From Haloarchaeobius sp. FL176 (lineage in GTDB: Archaea; Halobacteriota; Halobacteria; Halobacteriales; Natrialbaceae): DNA of 64,000 nucleotides. Of this stretch, positions 31,645 through 40,385 are shown piece by piece (position 1 is the first letter of the stretch; each line of letters opens with the position of its first letter). The notes below the pieces were generated by a model. It made no database searches. It was given only the letters and a program-made list of their open reading frames with translations, and was not told the DNA's origin. A program made the position numbers and the translations under genes. The stretch is taken from assembly GCF_024609245.1 (NCBI RefSeq), contig NZ_JANJYH010000001.1, positions 186,001 through 250,000 on the forward strand. The letters are read 5' to 3'.

Positions 31645-32685
31645 TCAGTCGGCCTCGCTCTCCTCGGTGTCCCCCTGCTCGGCCTCGATGTTGAGTTCGG
31701 CGAGCAGCCGGGCCGTGACGACCTGTTCGACGATGTCGACGAGGTGCCGGTCGTTGGACGTGTAGTCGGCGAAGATGCCGAGCGGGATCTCCGCGCCGGC
31801 CATCTCCCGGTGGCCGCCGCCGCTGCCCGCGTCGTCGAACGCCTCGTGGAGGACGTCGCCGACGTTGACCCGCGAGTCCGTCGTCCGGCCGCTCAGCTGG
31901 ATGGAGTCACCGACGATGCCGAAGACGAACGTCGTTCCGACGCCCTCGAGCGTCGCGAGGTAGTCGGCCGCCTGTGGCAGCGCGTCCCGCTCGCTGGTCC
32001 GGCCGACGTTCGAGAGCAGCACCGGACCGTACACCTGCCGGTTCTCGATGGCGTCGGCGATGGCGTCGACGGTCGCGCTGCTGACTGCGGGGCTGGAGAG
32101 CTGTCGGAGGAGGTCGCGGTCGGCCTGCTCGTGGAGGAACCCCGCGGCCCCGTACTCGGCGGCGGTCGCCCCGCGCAGGAACCCGAGCGTCTCGCGCCGG
32201 ATGGCGAACAGCAGCGCCGTCGCCAGCCGGTCGTCGACCTCGGTCTCGAGCTCGCGGACGTACTCGGTGAGGATGGTGGCCGTCGCGCCGACGTCGGCGC
32301 GATGGTCCTGGAAGCGGGCTTCGATCTCGTCGCTCGGGTGGTGGTCGATGACCACGTCGACCAGCGTTCCGTCGGGGACCTGGTTGTTGACGCCGGGGAC
32401 CGAGTGGTCGACGAACGCGAGCAGCGACCCCGGCTCGCGGTCACGGACGATGTCGGGGTCGAACTCCTGGAGCTCTATCTCGAGCAGGTTGACGAGCGCG
32501 CGGTTCTGCTGGTGCGAGATGTCGCCGCTGTAGAGGATGCGTCGCTCGTCGATGCCCGCGTCCGCGGCGATGCGGCCAAGCGCGAGCGCGCTCGCGAGGC
32601 AGTCGGGGTCCGGGTTGTTGTGGCAGACGATGGTCAGCTCGTCGCCCTCCGTGAGGAGGTCCCGGAGGTCGGTGGCAGCGTTCAT
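31645..32685 (-). CDS. DHH family phosphoesterase
   Basis: 346 residues. DHH/RecJ-like motifs: IVCHNNPDPDCLASALALGR (metal site 1), LLAFVDHSVPG (motif 2), VVIDHHPSDEIEA (DHH proper), then a linker and the DHHA1 domain ending with GSGGGHREMAGAEIPLGIFA (GGGH substrate loop). Such cytosolic Mn-dependent enzymes cleave short oligonucleotides, pAp or cyclic dinucleotides (NrnA/GdpP-type catalytic parts). No sensor or membrane domain is present. Convergent with the kinase gene (6-bp gap). Confidence 0.9.
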   Translation of the reverse strand: MNAATDLRDLLTEGDELTIVCHNNPDPDCLASALALGRIAADAGIDERRILYSGDISHQQNRALVNLLEIELQEFDPDIVRDREPGSLLAFVDHSVPGVNNQVPDGTLVDVVIDHHPSDEIEARFQDHRADVGATATILTEYVRELETEVDDRLATALLFAIRRETLGFLRGATAAEYGAAGFLHEQADRDLLRQLSSPAVSSATVDAIADAIENRQVYGPVLLSNVGRTSERDALPQAADYLATLEGVGTTFVFGIVGDSIQLSGRTTDSRVNVGDVLHEAFDDAGSGGGHREMAGAEIPLGIFADYTSNDRHLVDIVEQVVTARLLAELNIEAEQGDTEESEAD

Positions 32686-33035
32686 CGTCTCCCGCTTCGC
32701 AGCGAGGCATCAAGCCTCTGGTGCCGTCAACTCTCCTCGACGAGTGCGAGGCGTCGCACGGACCGCCGGATGAGATCGCCGCGACCGGGACGTCCTGTCC
32801 GCCGCTGTGGACGACGATGCTGTCGACGCCCCGGGAGTCCGAGAGGCGGCAGTGGATCTCCACGTCCTCGGCCGTCGAGCCTGCTCCCGACACCATGGGA
32901 GATAGTCGGTCGAAATCTCCCGAGTTGCTGCTCCCGAAGGTCTTCGCTTCCCGGGCTCCCGCGGCGGTTCCGTCAGCCATCCGGGCGCGGACTCGTCCCG
33001 AATCATTTACGACACCCGGCGTACAAATCCGGGGC
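32686..33035. other. 350-bp intergenic stretch without a recognisable gene
   Basis: Frames are open on both strands but none has acidic halophilic composition. The minus-strand frame contains STAEDVEIHCRLSDSRG and GGQDVPVAAISSGG, which could be a decayed protein, yet it runs on into the DHH gene in another frame without a stop, so I do not call a gene. The last 40 bp hold the promoter of the next gene (ATTTAC at 33004-33009). Confidence 0.4.
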
Positions 33036-33323
33036 ATGACCGAGGAGATACCGGACGAAGTCGCCGCGCTCGTCGACAAGATGGCCTCGGAGTACGTCCA
33101 GTCTGAGTACGAGATCGCCGAGGCCCTCGCTGCAGCAGAGGGCCCGCTGACACTCGACGAGCTCGTCGAGGAGACGGGGTACACCGAACGAACCGTAGAG
33201 AAGCGAACGGGCACCCTCGAGGACCGGCTCGGCGGCGAGCCACTGTTCCAGCGCGACGAGGACGACAACCCGATGCTCCACCCGGTGCTGGCACGCGCCA
33301 TCCGCAACGGCACAGACGAGTAA
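33036..33323 (+). CDS. 95-residue winged-helix protein
   Basis: After an N-terminal helix (EEIPDEVAALVDKMASEY) comes LTLDELVEETGYTERTVEKR, a helix-turn-helix with recognition helix, and LEDRLGGEPLFQRDEDDNPM as a wing-like end. Probably a DNA-binding regulator. ATG 33036 is 27-32 nt after the ATTTAC TATA element (33004-33009). It lies about 100 bp upstream of the first gene of the tubulin/AAA locus on the same strand, so it could be a local regulator, but no operator evidence is visible. Confidence 0.68.
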   Translation: MTEEIPDEVAALVDKMASEYVQSEYEIAEALAAAEGPLTLDELVEETGYTERTVEKRTGTLEDRLGGEPLFQRDEDDNPMLHPVLARAIRNGTDE

Positions 33324-33400
33324 CGCCACGCGGCGAGGCCAGCCCGAAGGCCACAGCGGCGGTGCTATCGCTCGTCGCCGCGGGACGGCGGCGACAAACG

Positions 33401-33407
33401 TTTTCAT
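33401..33407 (+). promoter_or_regulatory. TATA-like element of the first gene of the tubulin/AAA locus
   Basis: TTTTCAT, 23-29 nt before ATG 33430. It supports ATG 33430 over the in-frame GTG at 33424, which is only two codons longer. Confidence 0.4.
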
Positions 33408-33429
33408 GCAACCCGTCTGATGTGTGGAT

Positions 33430-35310
33430 ATGCAAGACGGTCAGCTGTTGCCGTTCGCCGGGTGGGGGCTCGCCGGACTCCCCGTGGTGGGGACGTTCCT
33501 GCAGGCAGCGTTCGCACTCGCGGGCGTTGAGGCGCGCACGCTCCCGGTCGTCGGTGGCGTCGTCGACGCGTTCATCTCGCTGCAGGTGTTCAGGGAGGCG
33601 GCCATCCAGTTCAAGGCGAGCACGGCGGTCGTGCTGGTCCTGTTCGTGCTCATCGCCGCCGCGTGGGTGGGCCAGGGCGTCGCCATGGGGCTACTACGGA
33701 ACCGTGACGTGACCTTCGCCTGCGCCGGCCTCGTCTCCGTGCTCTTCCTCGTCCTCTTCTTCGGTGTCTACTCGTCGCTGTTCGGCAGCGGCATCGGCGT
33801 CGCACAGCTCGCGCTGTTCTTCGCCGTCCCGTTCGTCGCCAGTGTGGGCGCGCTGGGCGGTGCCTGGCTCCGCGACTGGGAGATCGACCTCGAGTCAGCG
33901 GCCGCCGAGGACCTCGCTCAGGCGGTTGACCTCGTCGACCGGAAGCGGGAGACGTTCGAGTCCGAATACCGCCGGGCGATTGGCGAAGATACGCTCGACG
34001 CCCTCGCGGAACTCGCCCCGAACGCCGTTGCCGAGGCGCGAGACGCGGTGGACCGCGAACGCGGGGACTACGACGAGCTCGCATCGAAGATAGAGCGCGT
34101 GCGGTCGTCCGTCGCGGACGCCAGCGAGGGCCGGCGGCGCGCCGCGGAGCTGCTCGAGACCGCGAAGCGACGCGACCCGGAGGGAGCGGTCGAACGCATT
34201 CAGGCCGACCTCGCCGACGGCGTCGATGCAGCTGTCGAACGCGGGGACGTAGACCTGACAGTGCGCTCGCGCTACGGCCGCACCTACGAGATCGTCAACC
34301 TCCAGAGCACGTTCCGCGAGGTCAGGCTCCCCCCGAGCAACGAGCCGACCCACGTCGGCGAGGTCGACCGGACCGTCCGGCGGCTGCTCGACCGCGACGA
34401 CGTCGACCTCGCGACGGTCGCCGACGTCCTCGACGAGATTCGCGTCCACCAGGAGCGCATCGAACGGCACGTCGCCGACACCGAGGAGACGTTCGACGAG
34501 GCCCACGAGGCCGCCGAAGCCGACGTCGAGCGTGCTCGCGACGAGCTCGACCGGCTGGCGGGCGCGGTTCGCGAGCGCGTCGAGTCGAAGCTGGTCGAGG
34601 GTCACGACCCGGACATCGACAGCGTCCACAGCGTCGAAACCCAGCTCCGCGAGGCCCGCGAGGCGCTCCACGACTGTCGCTTCGACGAGGCCGAACGGCT
34701 CGTCGAAGACGCCCGGAACACCGCCGACAGCTTGCTGACGTCGGTGCAGTTCTTCGGCAGCCTCGCGGGTGCGCTCGACCACGGGCAGGACCGAGTGAGC
34801 CTCCCCGACGAGGTCGACTCCGAGTTCGCTCGCGACCTCGCGCCGGCCTTCGAGAGCGAGTACGGCGTCGAGTACCGCGTCGCGGACGGCCACATCAGCG
34901 TCAGCAACCGCGGTGAATCGGTCTCCACGGAGTCGACGAGGGACCGGGACCGTTCGACGGGTCGTTCGTCGTCCGCCGCCGGGGGTTCCAGCAGCGGCCG
35001 CGAGGAGTACGTCGACCCTGAGGAGGTCGTAGACGAGGTGTTGCTCCTGTTCGACGAACTGTCCACCGCCGCCGAGGCCGGGTCCGGCACCGTCCACCTG
35101 GAGACCGGCGACCTCCCGGACTACGCGGTACAGTCCGAGGCGCTGGCGGCGGTCGAGCGGTTCTGCGGCCGGCAGAACGACCTCGTGGAATCGTTCGCCG
35201 TCCCGGCTGGCGCGCCGCCGGGCATCGTAGACGTCCGTTTCACCGACCGAACCGACGCAACTGCTGCGCTGGACACGCTCTACGACCGCTTCAAGGAGCA
35301 GTACGTGTAA
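33430..35310 (+). CDS. Membrane protein with N-terminal TM helices and long cytosolic coiled coil
   Basis: 626 residues. Hydrophobic segments at about 9-33, 60-85 (STAVVLVLFVLIAAAWVGQG), 93-116 (AGLVSVLFLVLFFGVY) and 120-146 anchor it; the rest is cytosolic. Residues 150-270 and 335-450 are strongly helical, Glu/Arg-rich coiled coils (EEVRVHQERI-like heptads; AREALHDCRFDEAERLVEDA is a TPR-like hairpin). A Ser/Arg linker (490-525) leads to a C-terminal compact domain (EEYVDPEEVVDEVLLLFDEL to LDTLYDRFKEQYV). I do not recognise a family. It is 227 bp upstream of tubulin-like gene A, resembles the other TM/coiled-coil proteins of the locus in plan, and probably is a membrane attachment or adaptor subunit. 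Confidence 0.7.
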   Translation: MQDGQLLPFAGWGLAGLPVVGTFLQAAFALAGVEARTLPVVGGVVDAFISLQVFREAAIQFKASTAVVLVLFVLIAAAWVGQGVAMGLLRNRDVTFACAGLVSVLFLVLFFGVYSSLFGSGIGVAQLALFFAVPFVASVGALGGAWLRDWEIDLESAAAEDLAQAVDLVDRKRETFESEYRRAIGEDTLDALAELAPNAVAEARDAVDRERGDYDELASKIERVRSSVADASEGRRRAAELLETAKRRDPEGAVERIQADLADGVDAAVERGDVDLTVRSRYGRTYEIVNLQSTFREVRLPPSNEPTHVGEVDRTVRRLLDRDDVDLATVADVLDEIRVHQERIERHVADTEETFDEAHEAAEADVERARDELDRLAGAVRERVESKLVEGHDPDIDSVHSVETQLREAREALHDCRFDEAERLVEDARNTADSLLTSVQFFGSLAGALDHGQDRVSLPDEVDSEFARDLAPAFESEYGVEYRVADGHISVSNRGESVSTESTRDRDRSTGRSSSAAGGSSSGREEYVDPEEVVDEVLLLFDELSTAAEAGSGTVHLETGDLPDYAVQSEALAAVERFCGRQNDLVESFAVPAGAPPGIVDVRFTDRTDATAALDTLYDRFKEQYV

Positions 35311-35490
35311 GTCTGAGCGGACCTCGACTGCAGTCCGGCTGCCCGCGAACGACGGCGCTGACCCGCTCTGCGTCATCTTCACGAAGTTGACTGCCCTCCC
35401 GCGGTGGACGTGAGCCCGGCTGGGACCGCCCGTTCGGCTGCCGTCCGCGAAACGTGTCTGTCGTGGTCGTTCTTTCGGCGGGCCAGTACG

Positions 35491-35500
35491 TTCATATCTC
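35491..35500 (+). promoter_or_regulatory. TATA-like element of tubulin-like gene A
   Basis: TTCATATCTC, centred about 42 nt before ATG 35538, which would give a leader of about 16-18 nt. The rest of the 227-bp gap (35311-35537) holds no gene. Confidence 0.35.
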
Positions 35501-35537
35501 AGGCTACACCAGTTCCCCACAGTGACCGTCGGCTATC

Positions 35538-37145
35538 ATGTCTGAAACATGTAAAATATGTGTCTCGCCGCGTGGGGAGTGGGACCACGACACGCTGGAG
35601 AGCCACATCGCACACGAACATCGAGACGAACCGAAGTCGGTAGAGCAGGTGTATCCGGACCTCTACGAACCGATCTTCGTCGAGGAACGCTACTGGGAGG
35701 ACGAGGTCGAGGAGACGGACGACGACCCGTTCCCGGGCGGCGGCAACGGCAACGGCGCGACGGCCAGCGGCGAGACCGACTTCGGGCTCTCCTCGGTCGG
35801 GAAGAAGTGGTACGTCATCGGCGTCGGTGGGGCCGGGAACCACATCGTCGACGCCATCCTGCTGCGCCGGAACACCCTCGCCGACGAGAACGAGGACCGG
35901 GTCCGCATCTGGGAGGGTGGGCTCGCCGGGACGGGCGTGCTCAACACGAACGTCGCCGAGATCGAGGAGACGTACTACGCACAGGAGGAGAAAGGGTACA
36001 ACCGCCACGACATCGTCGCGAACTGCATCATCGGCCAGGGCGTCCACAACTACGCCGGAGCCGGCTATCGCTGGGACCACGGCCGGGACTTCGTCCTCGC
36101 GGACTTCGAGGACGGTGGGAACCCGTTCCAGGAGCGCTGGGACACGAACCCGGTCGAGCTGCGCGACTCGCAGGCCGTCATGTTCGTCCACAGTGTGACG
36201 AAAGGCACCGGCTGCGGGTCGACTCCGGTCATCGCGGAGAAGCTCCGCGAGGCGGTGCTGGACGACGACAAGGTCGTCGGGAAACCCATCTTCTCGTCGG
36301 TCGTCATCCCGAGCGAGTACGCCGACCGCTCCGGACGGGCGATGGTCAACGGGGTCATCGGCATGGCCCGGACGGCGGCGAACGTCGACGCCATCATCCC
36401 GTTCGACAACCGCAAGCTGCGGGAGGCGACCCAGGACATCGAGCCACGCATCCACGGCGTCGAGCGATACAACCCGCCGGAGTTCGCCGACCTGAACAAG
36501 CCGCTGGTGGCGTTCCTGGAGGCCTTCACGATGTCCTCCATCCCGCAGGTGGTCGAGCAGGACACCGACCTCTCCGTGCGCGGCGAGGTGTTCGACCCGG
36601 CGGACAGCTTCCGGCCCGTGCAGGACAAGTACCCGTTCGACCCGGACCGGGCGTACAACCCGGCGGTCGTGCTCGCGCCGGTGCTCGGGAAGATACACGC
36701 GAGCTCGTTCGACCGGTCGAAGCTCCAGATGCTCGCCCGGAAGGCGCTGTTCCAGAACAAGCTCGCCGACTTCGACCCGACGACGGCCTGGGGCGGGACG
36801 TTCCTCATCTACGGGCCCGAGGAGAAGATGTCCAAGGTCGCGCCCCTGGTCAACGAGGGCGTGTTGACCGAGGTGCTCGCCAGCCCGGATTTCCTCGACC
36901 GCGACAACGTCGCCGGCGTCGAGACGGTGGACATCCACACGCACCAGCTGGTGACGCCGTACCTCGACGACGTCTACCTCTGGGGGACGCTCTGGAACCC
37001 CGAGATGCCGTCGCTGGAGGAGATGTACGAGCACGCGCTGACGATGAAGCAGGACGGCAACAGCCAGCTCTCGGCCGGCGTGCGTGAGGTGTGGGATCAG
37101 GTGGAACCGCTGTTCGACTGCCTCGGCCGGAAGAACATGCCCTGA
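35538..37145 (+). CDS. Tubulin/FtsZ-superfamily protein A with N-terminal zinc finger
   Basis: 535 residues. Residues 5-28 (CKICVSPRGEWDHDTLESHI then AHEH) form a C2H2-type zinc finger; an acidic/Gly linker runs to about 88. The GTPase core follows: T1 VIGVGGAGNHIVDAI (93-107), T2 NTN (137-139), T3 GQGVHNYAGAG (166-176), T4 TKGTGCGS (221-228), T6 PFDNRKL, and T7-like PPEFADLNKP (313-322), where an acidic Glu/Asp pair replaces NxDxxD. T4 lacks the first two Gly of GGGTGTG, so GTP binding or hydrolysis may be altered. It is far from canonical FtsZ1/2 or CetZ; nearest type is the divergent Tubulin_2/FtsZ-like group. Followed after 6 nt by a TM/coiled-coil gene. Confidence 0.85.
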   Translation: MSETCKICVSPRGEWDHDTLESHIAHEHRDEPKSVEQVYPDLYEPIFVEERYWEDEVEETDDDPFPGGGNGNGATASGETDFGLSSVGKKWYVIGVGGAGNHIVDAILLRRNTLADENEDRVRIWEGGLAGTGVLNTNVAEIEETYYAQEEKGYNRHDIVANCIIGQGVHNYAGAGYRWDHGRDFVLADFEDGGNPFQERWDTNPVELRDSQAVMFVHSVTKGTGCGSTPVIAEKLREAVLDDDKVVGKPIFSSVVIPSEYADRSGRAMVNGVIGMARTAANVDAIIPFDNRKLREATQDIEPRIHGVERYNPPEFADLNKPLVAFLEAFTMSSIPQVVEQDTDLSVRGEVFDPADSFRPVQDKYPFDPDRAYNPAVVLAPVLGKIHASSFDRSKLQMLARKALFQNKLADFDPTTAWGGTFLIYGPEEKMSKVAPLVNEGVLTEVLASPDFLDRDNVAGVETVDIHTHQLVTPYLDDVYLWGTLWNPEMPSLEEMYEHALTMKQDGNSQLSAGVREVWDQVEPLFDCLGRKNMP

Positions 37146-37151
37146 GGACCC

Positions 37152-38750
37152 ATGAGCACTGTAATCGCGACCGGCCTGCTGCTACAGCAGGTCCAGGAGA
37201 CGAGCACCGGTCACTCGACGATGGTCCTCGCCGCCGCAGCCGTCGGCGCGCTCGTCGTCGGCCTCGGTGCCGGCGCGCTGGGCATGCGCCTGCTCGGCGG
37301 CTCCGACGGCTCAGACGGTTCGAGCGCGGCCGTCGCACGGTTCGCCCAGCCGCTCTCGACCGAGCCGGACGCCGACGCGGTCCACGACGAGCTGCAGACG
37401 TTGACGACGACGACCGACGCCATCCTGCGCGCGGCGAGCGACACCCCGGCCGTGGACCGCCGTGACTCCCGCTCGGACGCGCTGCAGTCGCTGGCGCGGG
37501 CGCTCTCGGGCGGCGACCTCCGCCTCACCGAACGGCCACCCGACACTGCGGGGCGTGGCGGTGGCGGACAAGAGCCCGCCGGCGGTCTCGCGGTCGACGC
37601 CGTCGCCACCGAGCTGCGCTCGGCGTGGTCGCCGGGCTCCCGGACCGCACGGGACCTGCTCGACACGTTGTCGGACCCGAACGCGCGTCGCGGCGACGCC
37701 TACGACGCGCTCGACAGGGCCGTCGAGGACCTCGAACACGCCCACCGTGTGACGGAGGCGGCAGAGCGTGCCGGGAGCGTCCGGGGACCGGACCAGGCCC
37801 GAACGTTCGACGACAGACTGCACGAGCTGGACGGCCCGCTGGCGTCGTCGCTCCGGCCGGTCTCCTCCCGGTTGGCCGACGCACTGGCGGAACTCGACGC
37901 CGAGCGCTCCAGCCGGTCGGCCAACGCGACCGCGCTGGCGGACATCTGCGACCGGGCGGAGCGCGACACGACGCTCTCGCTCCGCGGCAGTGACACGGCT
38001 GCCCGCGGCGACGACCTCGTCGAACAGCTCGAACGCGGCGACCTCTCGTTCAGCACGGGCGAGACGGGCGTCGCCGGCGTCGCGGCCACGGTCGAGTCGC
38101 GACAGTCACCCGAGAGCGCGGCGGCGGCCCGGCTGCTCGACGAACTGAAGTCGGCCGGAACGACCGACGAGGACAGTCTCAGGGCCGCGCTCCGGACCGC
38201 CACGGGCGCACTCGACGAGCACGCCGCGACGAGACAGCTCGTCTCGGGCGTCGACCGCGAGTCGGTGACCGAGCTCGCCAACTCGGTGAAGCGGGACCTC
38301 GACCCCGGTGACCCCGTCGAATCGGCGTTGCTGGAGCGTGTCGCCGACCTACAGGGCTCGCTCGACCGCGCAGGGCAGTCCGATCTCGTCCGGCCGTACG
38401 TCGTCCGGCACGAGCTCTCGTTCTACCGCGACACGCTGCTCCCGACGCTCGACTCGACCCGTTCGGACGCGGCGGCCGCGGAGACGCCGTCGGGGCTGGT
38501 GGCGCGGGTCGGCGACCGTATCGAGGAGGTAGAGGAGTACTACGAACTGCGCGACGACCACAACCACACCATCCCCAGACACTTCGTCTCGGTGGCGCGC
38601 TCGCTCCACGACGAGGGCGAGCGCCTCTCGACACGGGAGCCGGAGCGGGCCAGGGGCACGCTGACGGCGGCGCTCGAACTGCTCGATGCGACCGAGCAGC
38701 TGTACGAACGCAACCAGTTCTCCATCATGTTGCGCCGACTCCGCGGATAG
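37152..38750 (+). CDS. Single-pass membrane protein with long helical cytosolic domain
   Basis: 532 residues. One TM helix at about 24-47 (MVLAAAAVGALVVGLGAGAL) near the N terminus, then a cytosolic part of Ala/Arg/Asp/Glu-rich helices, two Gly/Ser linkers (about 125-145 and near 305), and a helical C terminus (GDRIEEVEEYYELRDDHNHT, PERARGTLTAALELLDATEQ). No enzyme motif; I do not recognise a family. It starts 6 nt after tubulin-like gene A with a GAGGA site before the ATG, so the pair is translated together. I infer a membrane tether for the tubulin-like protein A polymer. Confidence 0.68.
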   Translation: MSTVIATGLLLQQVQETSTGHSTMVLAAAAVGALVVGLGAGALGMRLLGGSDGSDGSSAAVARFAQPLSTEPDADAVHDELQTLTTTTDAILRAASDTPAVDRRDSRSDALQSLARALSGGDLRLTERPPDTAGRGGGGQEPAGGLAVDAVATELRSAWSPGSRTARDLLDTLSDPNARRGDAYDALDRAVEDLEHAHRVTEAAERAGSVRGPDQARTFDDRLHELDGPLASSLRPVSSRLADALAELDAERSSRSANATALADICDRAERDTTLSLRGSDTAARGDDLVEQLERGDLSFSTGETGVAGVAATVESRQSPESAAAARLLDELKSAGTTDEDSLRAALRTATGALDEHAATRQLVSGVDRESVTELANSVKRDLDPGDPVESALLERVADLQGSLDRAGQSDLVRPYVVRHELSFYRDTLLPTLDSTRSDAAAAETPSGLVARVGDRIEEVEEYYELRDDHNHTIPRHFVSVARSLHDEGERLSTREPERARGTLTAALELLDATEQLYERNQFSIMLRRLRG

Positions 38751-38783
38751 GACCGGCGTACGTGCCACCGAACTGAGTCAGAG

Positions 38784-38805
38784 AATCATATCCTTTCTTA
38801 TGATT
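38784..38805. repeat. Inverted repeat between the two plus-strand operons
   Basis: AATCATA (38784-38790) and TATGATT (38799-38805) are a perfect 7-bp inverted repeat with an 8-nt pyrimidine-rich spacer, in a locally AT-rich patch 34 nt after a stop codon and about 105 bp before tubulin-like gene B. It could be an operator or a 3' hairpin of the upstream gene. Confidence 0.5.
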
Positions 38806-38870
38806 TCGCAGGTCGCAGTTTTCCTACGAAATGCGACCGACGTGAAACAATCTGTCGGTGGCCAGTACTG

Positions 38871-38878
38871 TTTTATTC
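38871..38878 (+). promoter_or_regulatory. TATA box of the eight-gene tubulin-like B/C operon
   Basis: TTTTATTC, 32-39 nt before ATG 38910. The transcription start would lie near 38900, giving a leader of about ten nucleotides. It is the only clear promoter before 52 kb on this strand, since all following genes overlap or nearly touch. Confidence 0.5.
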
Positions 38879-38909
38879 AAGATAGCGGAACAGACAGTCG
38901 AGTGAATCA

Positions 38910-40385
38910 ATGACGTATCTGTTCGTGGGGGCCGGACAGGCAGGGAGTGCTATCGTCGACGCCGTGTTCGAATACACGTCCGACTCGACGCTCGGACTGT
39001 TCGGCGGCAACGACATCACAGCGCTCGCCGAACCCATGGTGTTCAATTCGACAATTCGAGACCTGCAGAACCTCTCGAACGTGGCAGAATCGGACCAGTT
39101 CGGCATCGCCGAACAGCACGGTCTCGTCGATGGAACCACCGCCGGATTCGAGGAGCGCGTCACCGGCGGTTTCGGACGCGACCCGAAGGAGGCGGACGAG
39201 GTGATGGGCGAACACGCGCACGAGGTCGTCGACCTCCTCCGTCGCCGGTTCGGCTCGGGGAGCGGGCTGGCGACCGACGGCGGCGGCCCCGGGTGGGACG
39301 AGCGGGACCGGACCGACGAATACGACGACGGCTGGGAAGAGGAGCCGGCCGACAGTCGCGACGACGGCTGGGGCGACGAGCCCGACGACGAGTGGGCCGA
39401 GGACACTGGCGGTGGCTGGGAGGACGACGAGGTCGACCGGCAGGTCGAGGACATCGAGTCCGAGATGAACGGTGAGCCACGGGCTGCCACCGAGAGCGAG
39501 GAGATCCAGTTCGCGTTCGTCTGCCTCGGTCTCGGCGGCGGGACCGGCTGTGGCATCGCGCCGCACATCGTCGACGCCATCGACGAGTACACCGACGGCC
39601 GGGCGAGCATCGTGGCGCTGGCCATCCTCCCGAACACGATGGGCCCGATGGCGAGCGGCGGCGGCGACGATGAGGGCGGCGGCGCGGGCCGACAGGCCTG
39701 GAACGCACGGTACGGCCTCGACCGGCTTGAGGACAAGGTCGACGGCATCGTGCTCGTCGACAACCAGCGCATCTCGTACCAGGCCGCGGCCGAGAGCCAG
39801 TTCGCTGAGTACAACGAGTACATCGCGGCGGGCATCTACGATCTCGTCGCCGGCCCCGTCCTCTCCGGCATCGACCCGAGCGACTACGCCGACATCGACA
39901 CGCCCGACATCGACGTGCAGGACATCGTCACGTCTCTCTCGTTCGGCGTCGGGAGCAGCGATTCCAAGGCGGGCTACGCCGCGCTCGGACGGGCGGCGAC
40001 GATGACGCGCTCGCTCTCGGGCTATCTCGTCCCGTTCATGGGGAAGAAGGCAATCGACAGCGCCGCTCTCGTACGGCTCGCGACGAGCAAGCAGTCCGTC
40101 TCCGATCTGGACACCGCCGACGCCCAGAAGGCGATCGGGCTCGTTCGTGCACCGTCGGGCTATCTCGCCGGCGGGAGCAAACGCATCGAGACCTCCACCA
40201 TCCGCGAGTACCTTCAGGCACAGTGCGCGCTTCAGGAGGTGAACCTCGGCGTCGCACTCAACGACCGCAACCTCGCGACGGTGACGACGCTGCTGACCTA
40301 CGAGCGCGAGGACATCTCCCGCATCGCTGAGATCGAGGAGAAGGCCGCGGAGTACGAGGAGCGAACCGAGGCGATGGTCCAGTGA
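38910..40385 (+). CDS. Tubulin/FtsZ-superfamily protein B with acidic Trp-rich insertion
   Basis: 491 residues. T1 FVGAGQAGSAIVDAVF (5-20), T2 region FNSTIRD (45-51), T4 CLGLGGGTGCGIAPHI (205-220, intact GGGTGCG), T6 LVDNQRISYQ (282-291, the nucleotide-base Asn), T7-like IDPSDYADID (321-330). Between T3 and T4, residues 112-195 are an insertion of low complexity, Asp/Glu/Gly with repeated Trp (DDGWEEEPAD, DDGWGDEPDD, EWAEDTGGGW), probably disordered and a docking site. The C-terminal activation domain ends with a helix (EDISRIAEIEEKAAEYEERT). First gene of an operon of eight. Distinct from FtsZ and CetZ. Confidence 0.87.
   Translation: MTYLFVGAGQAGSAIVDAVFEYTSDSTLGLFGGNDITALAEPMVFNSTIRDLQNLSNVAESDQFGIAEQHGLVDGTTAGFEERVTGGFGRDPKEADEVMGEHAHEVVDLLRRRFGSGSGLATDGGGPGWDERDRTDEYDDGWEEEPADSRDDGWGDEPDDEWAEDTGGGWEDDEVDRQVEDIESEMNGEPRAATESEEIQFAFVCLGLGGGTGCGIAPHIVDAIDEYTDGRASIVALAILPNTMGPMASGGGDDEGGGAGRQAWNARYGLDRLEDKVDGIVLVDNQRISYQAAAESQFAEYNEYIAAGIYDLVAGPVLSGIDPSDYADIDTPDIDVQDIVTSLSFGVGSSDSKAGYAALGRAATMTRSLSGYLVPFMGKKAIDSAALVRLATSKQSVSDLDTADAQKAIGLVRAPSGYLAGGSKRIETSTIREYLQAQCALQEVNLGVALNDRNLATVTTLLTYEREDISRIAEIEEKAAEYEERTEAMVQ

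Noticed and set aside
32441-33313. Minus-strand frame bridging the DHH start and the wHTH gene
   Set aside because: It crosses two real genes in other frames and has basic/Ser-rich composition; the middle 350 bp may hold a remnant, but I cannot identify it.
33424-35310. GTG 33424 as start of the first locus gene
   Set aside because: In frame but only two codons longer; ATG 33430 has the better TATA spacing.
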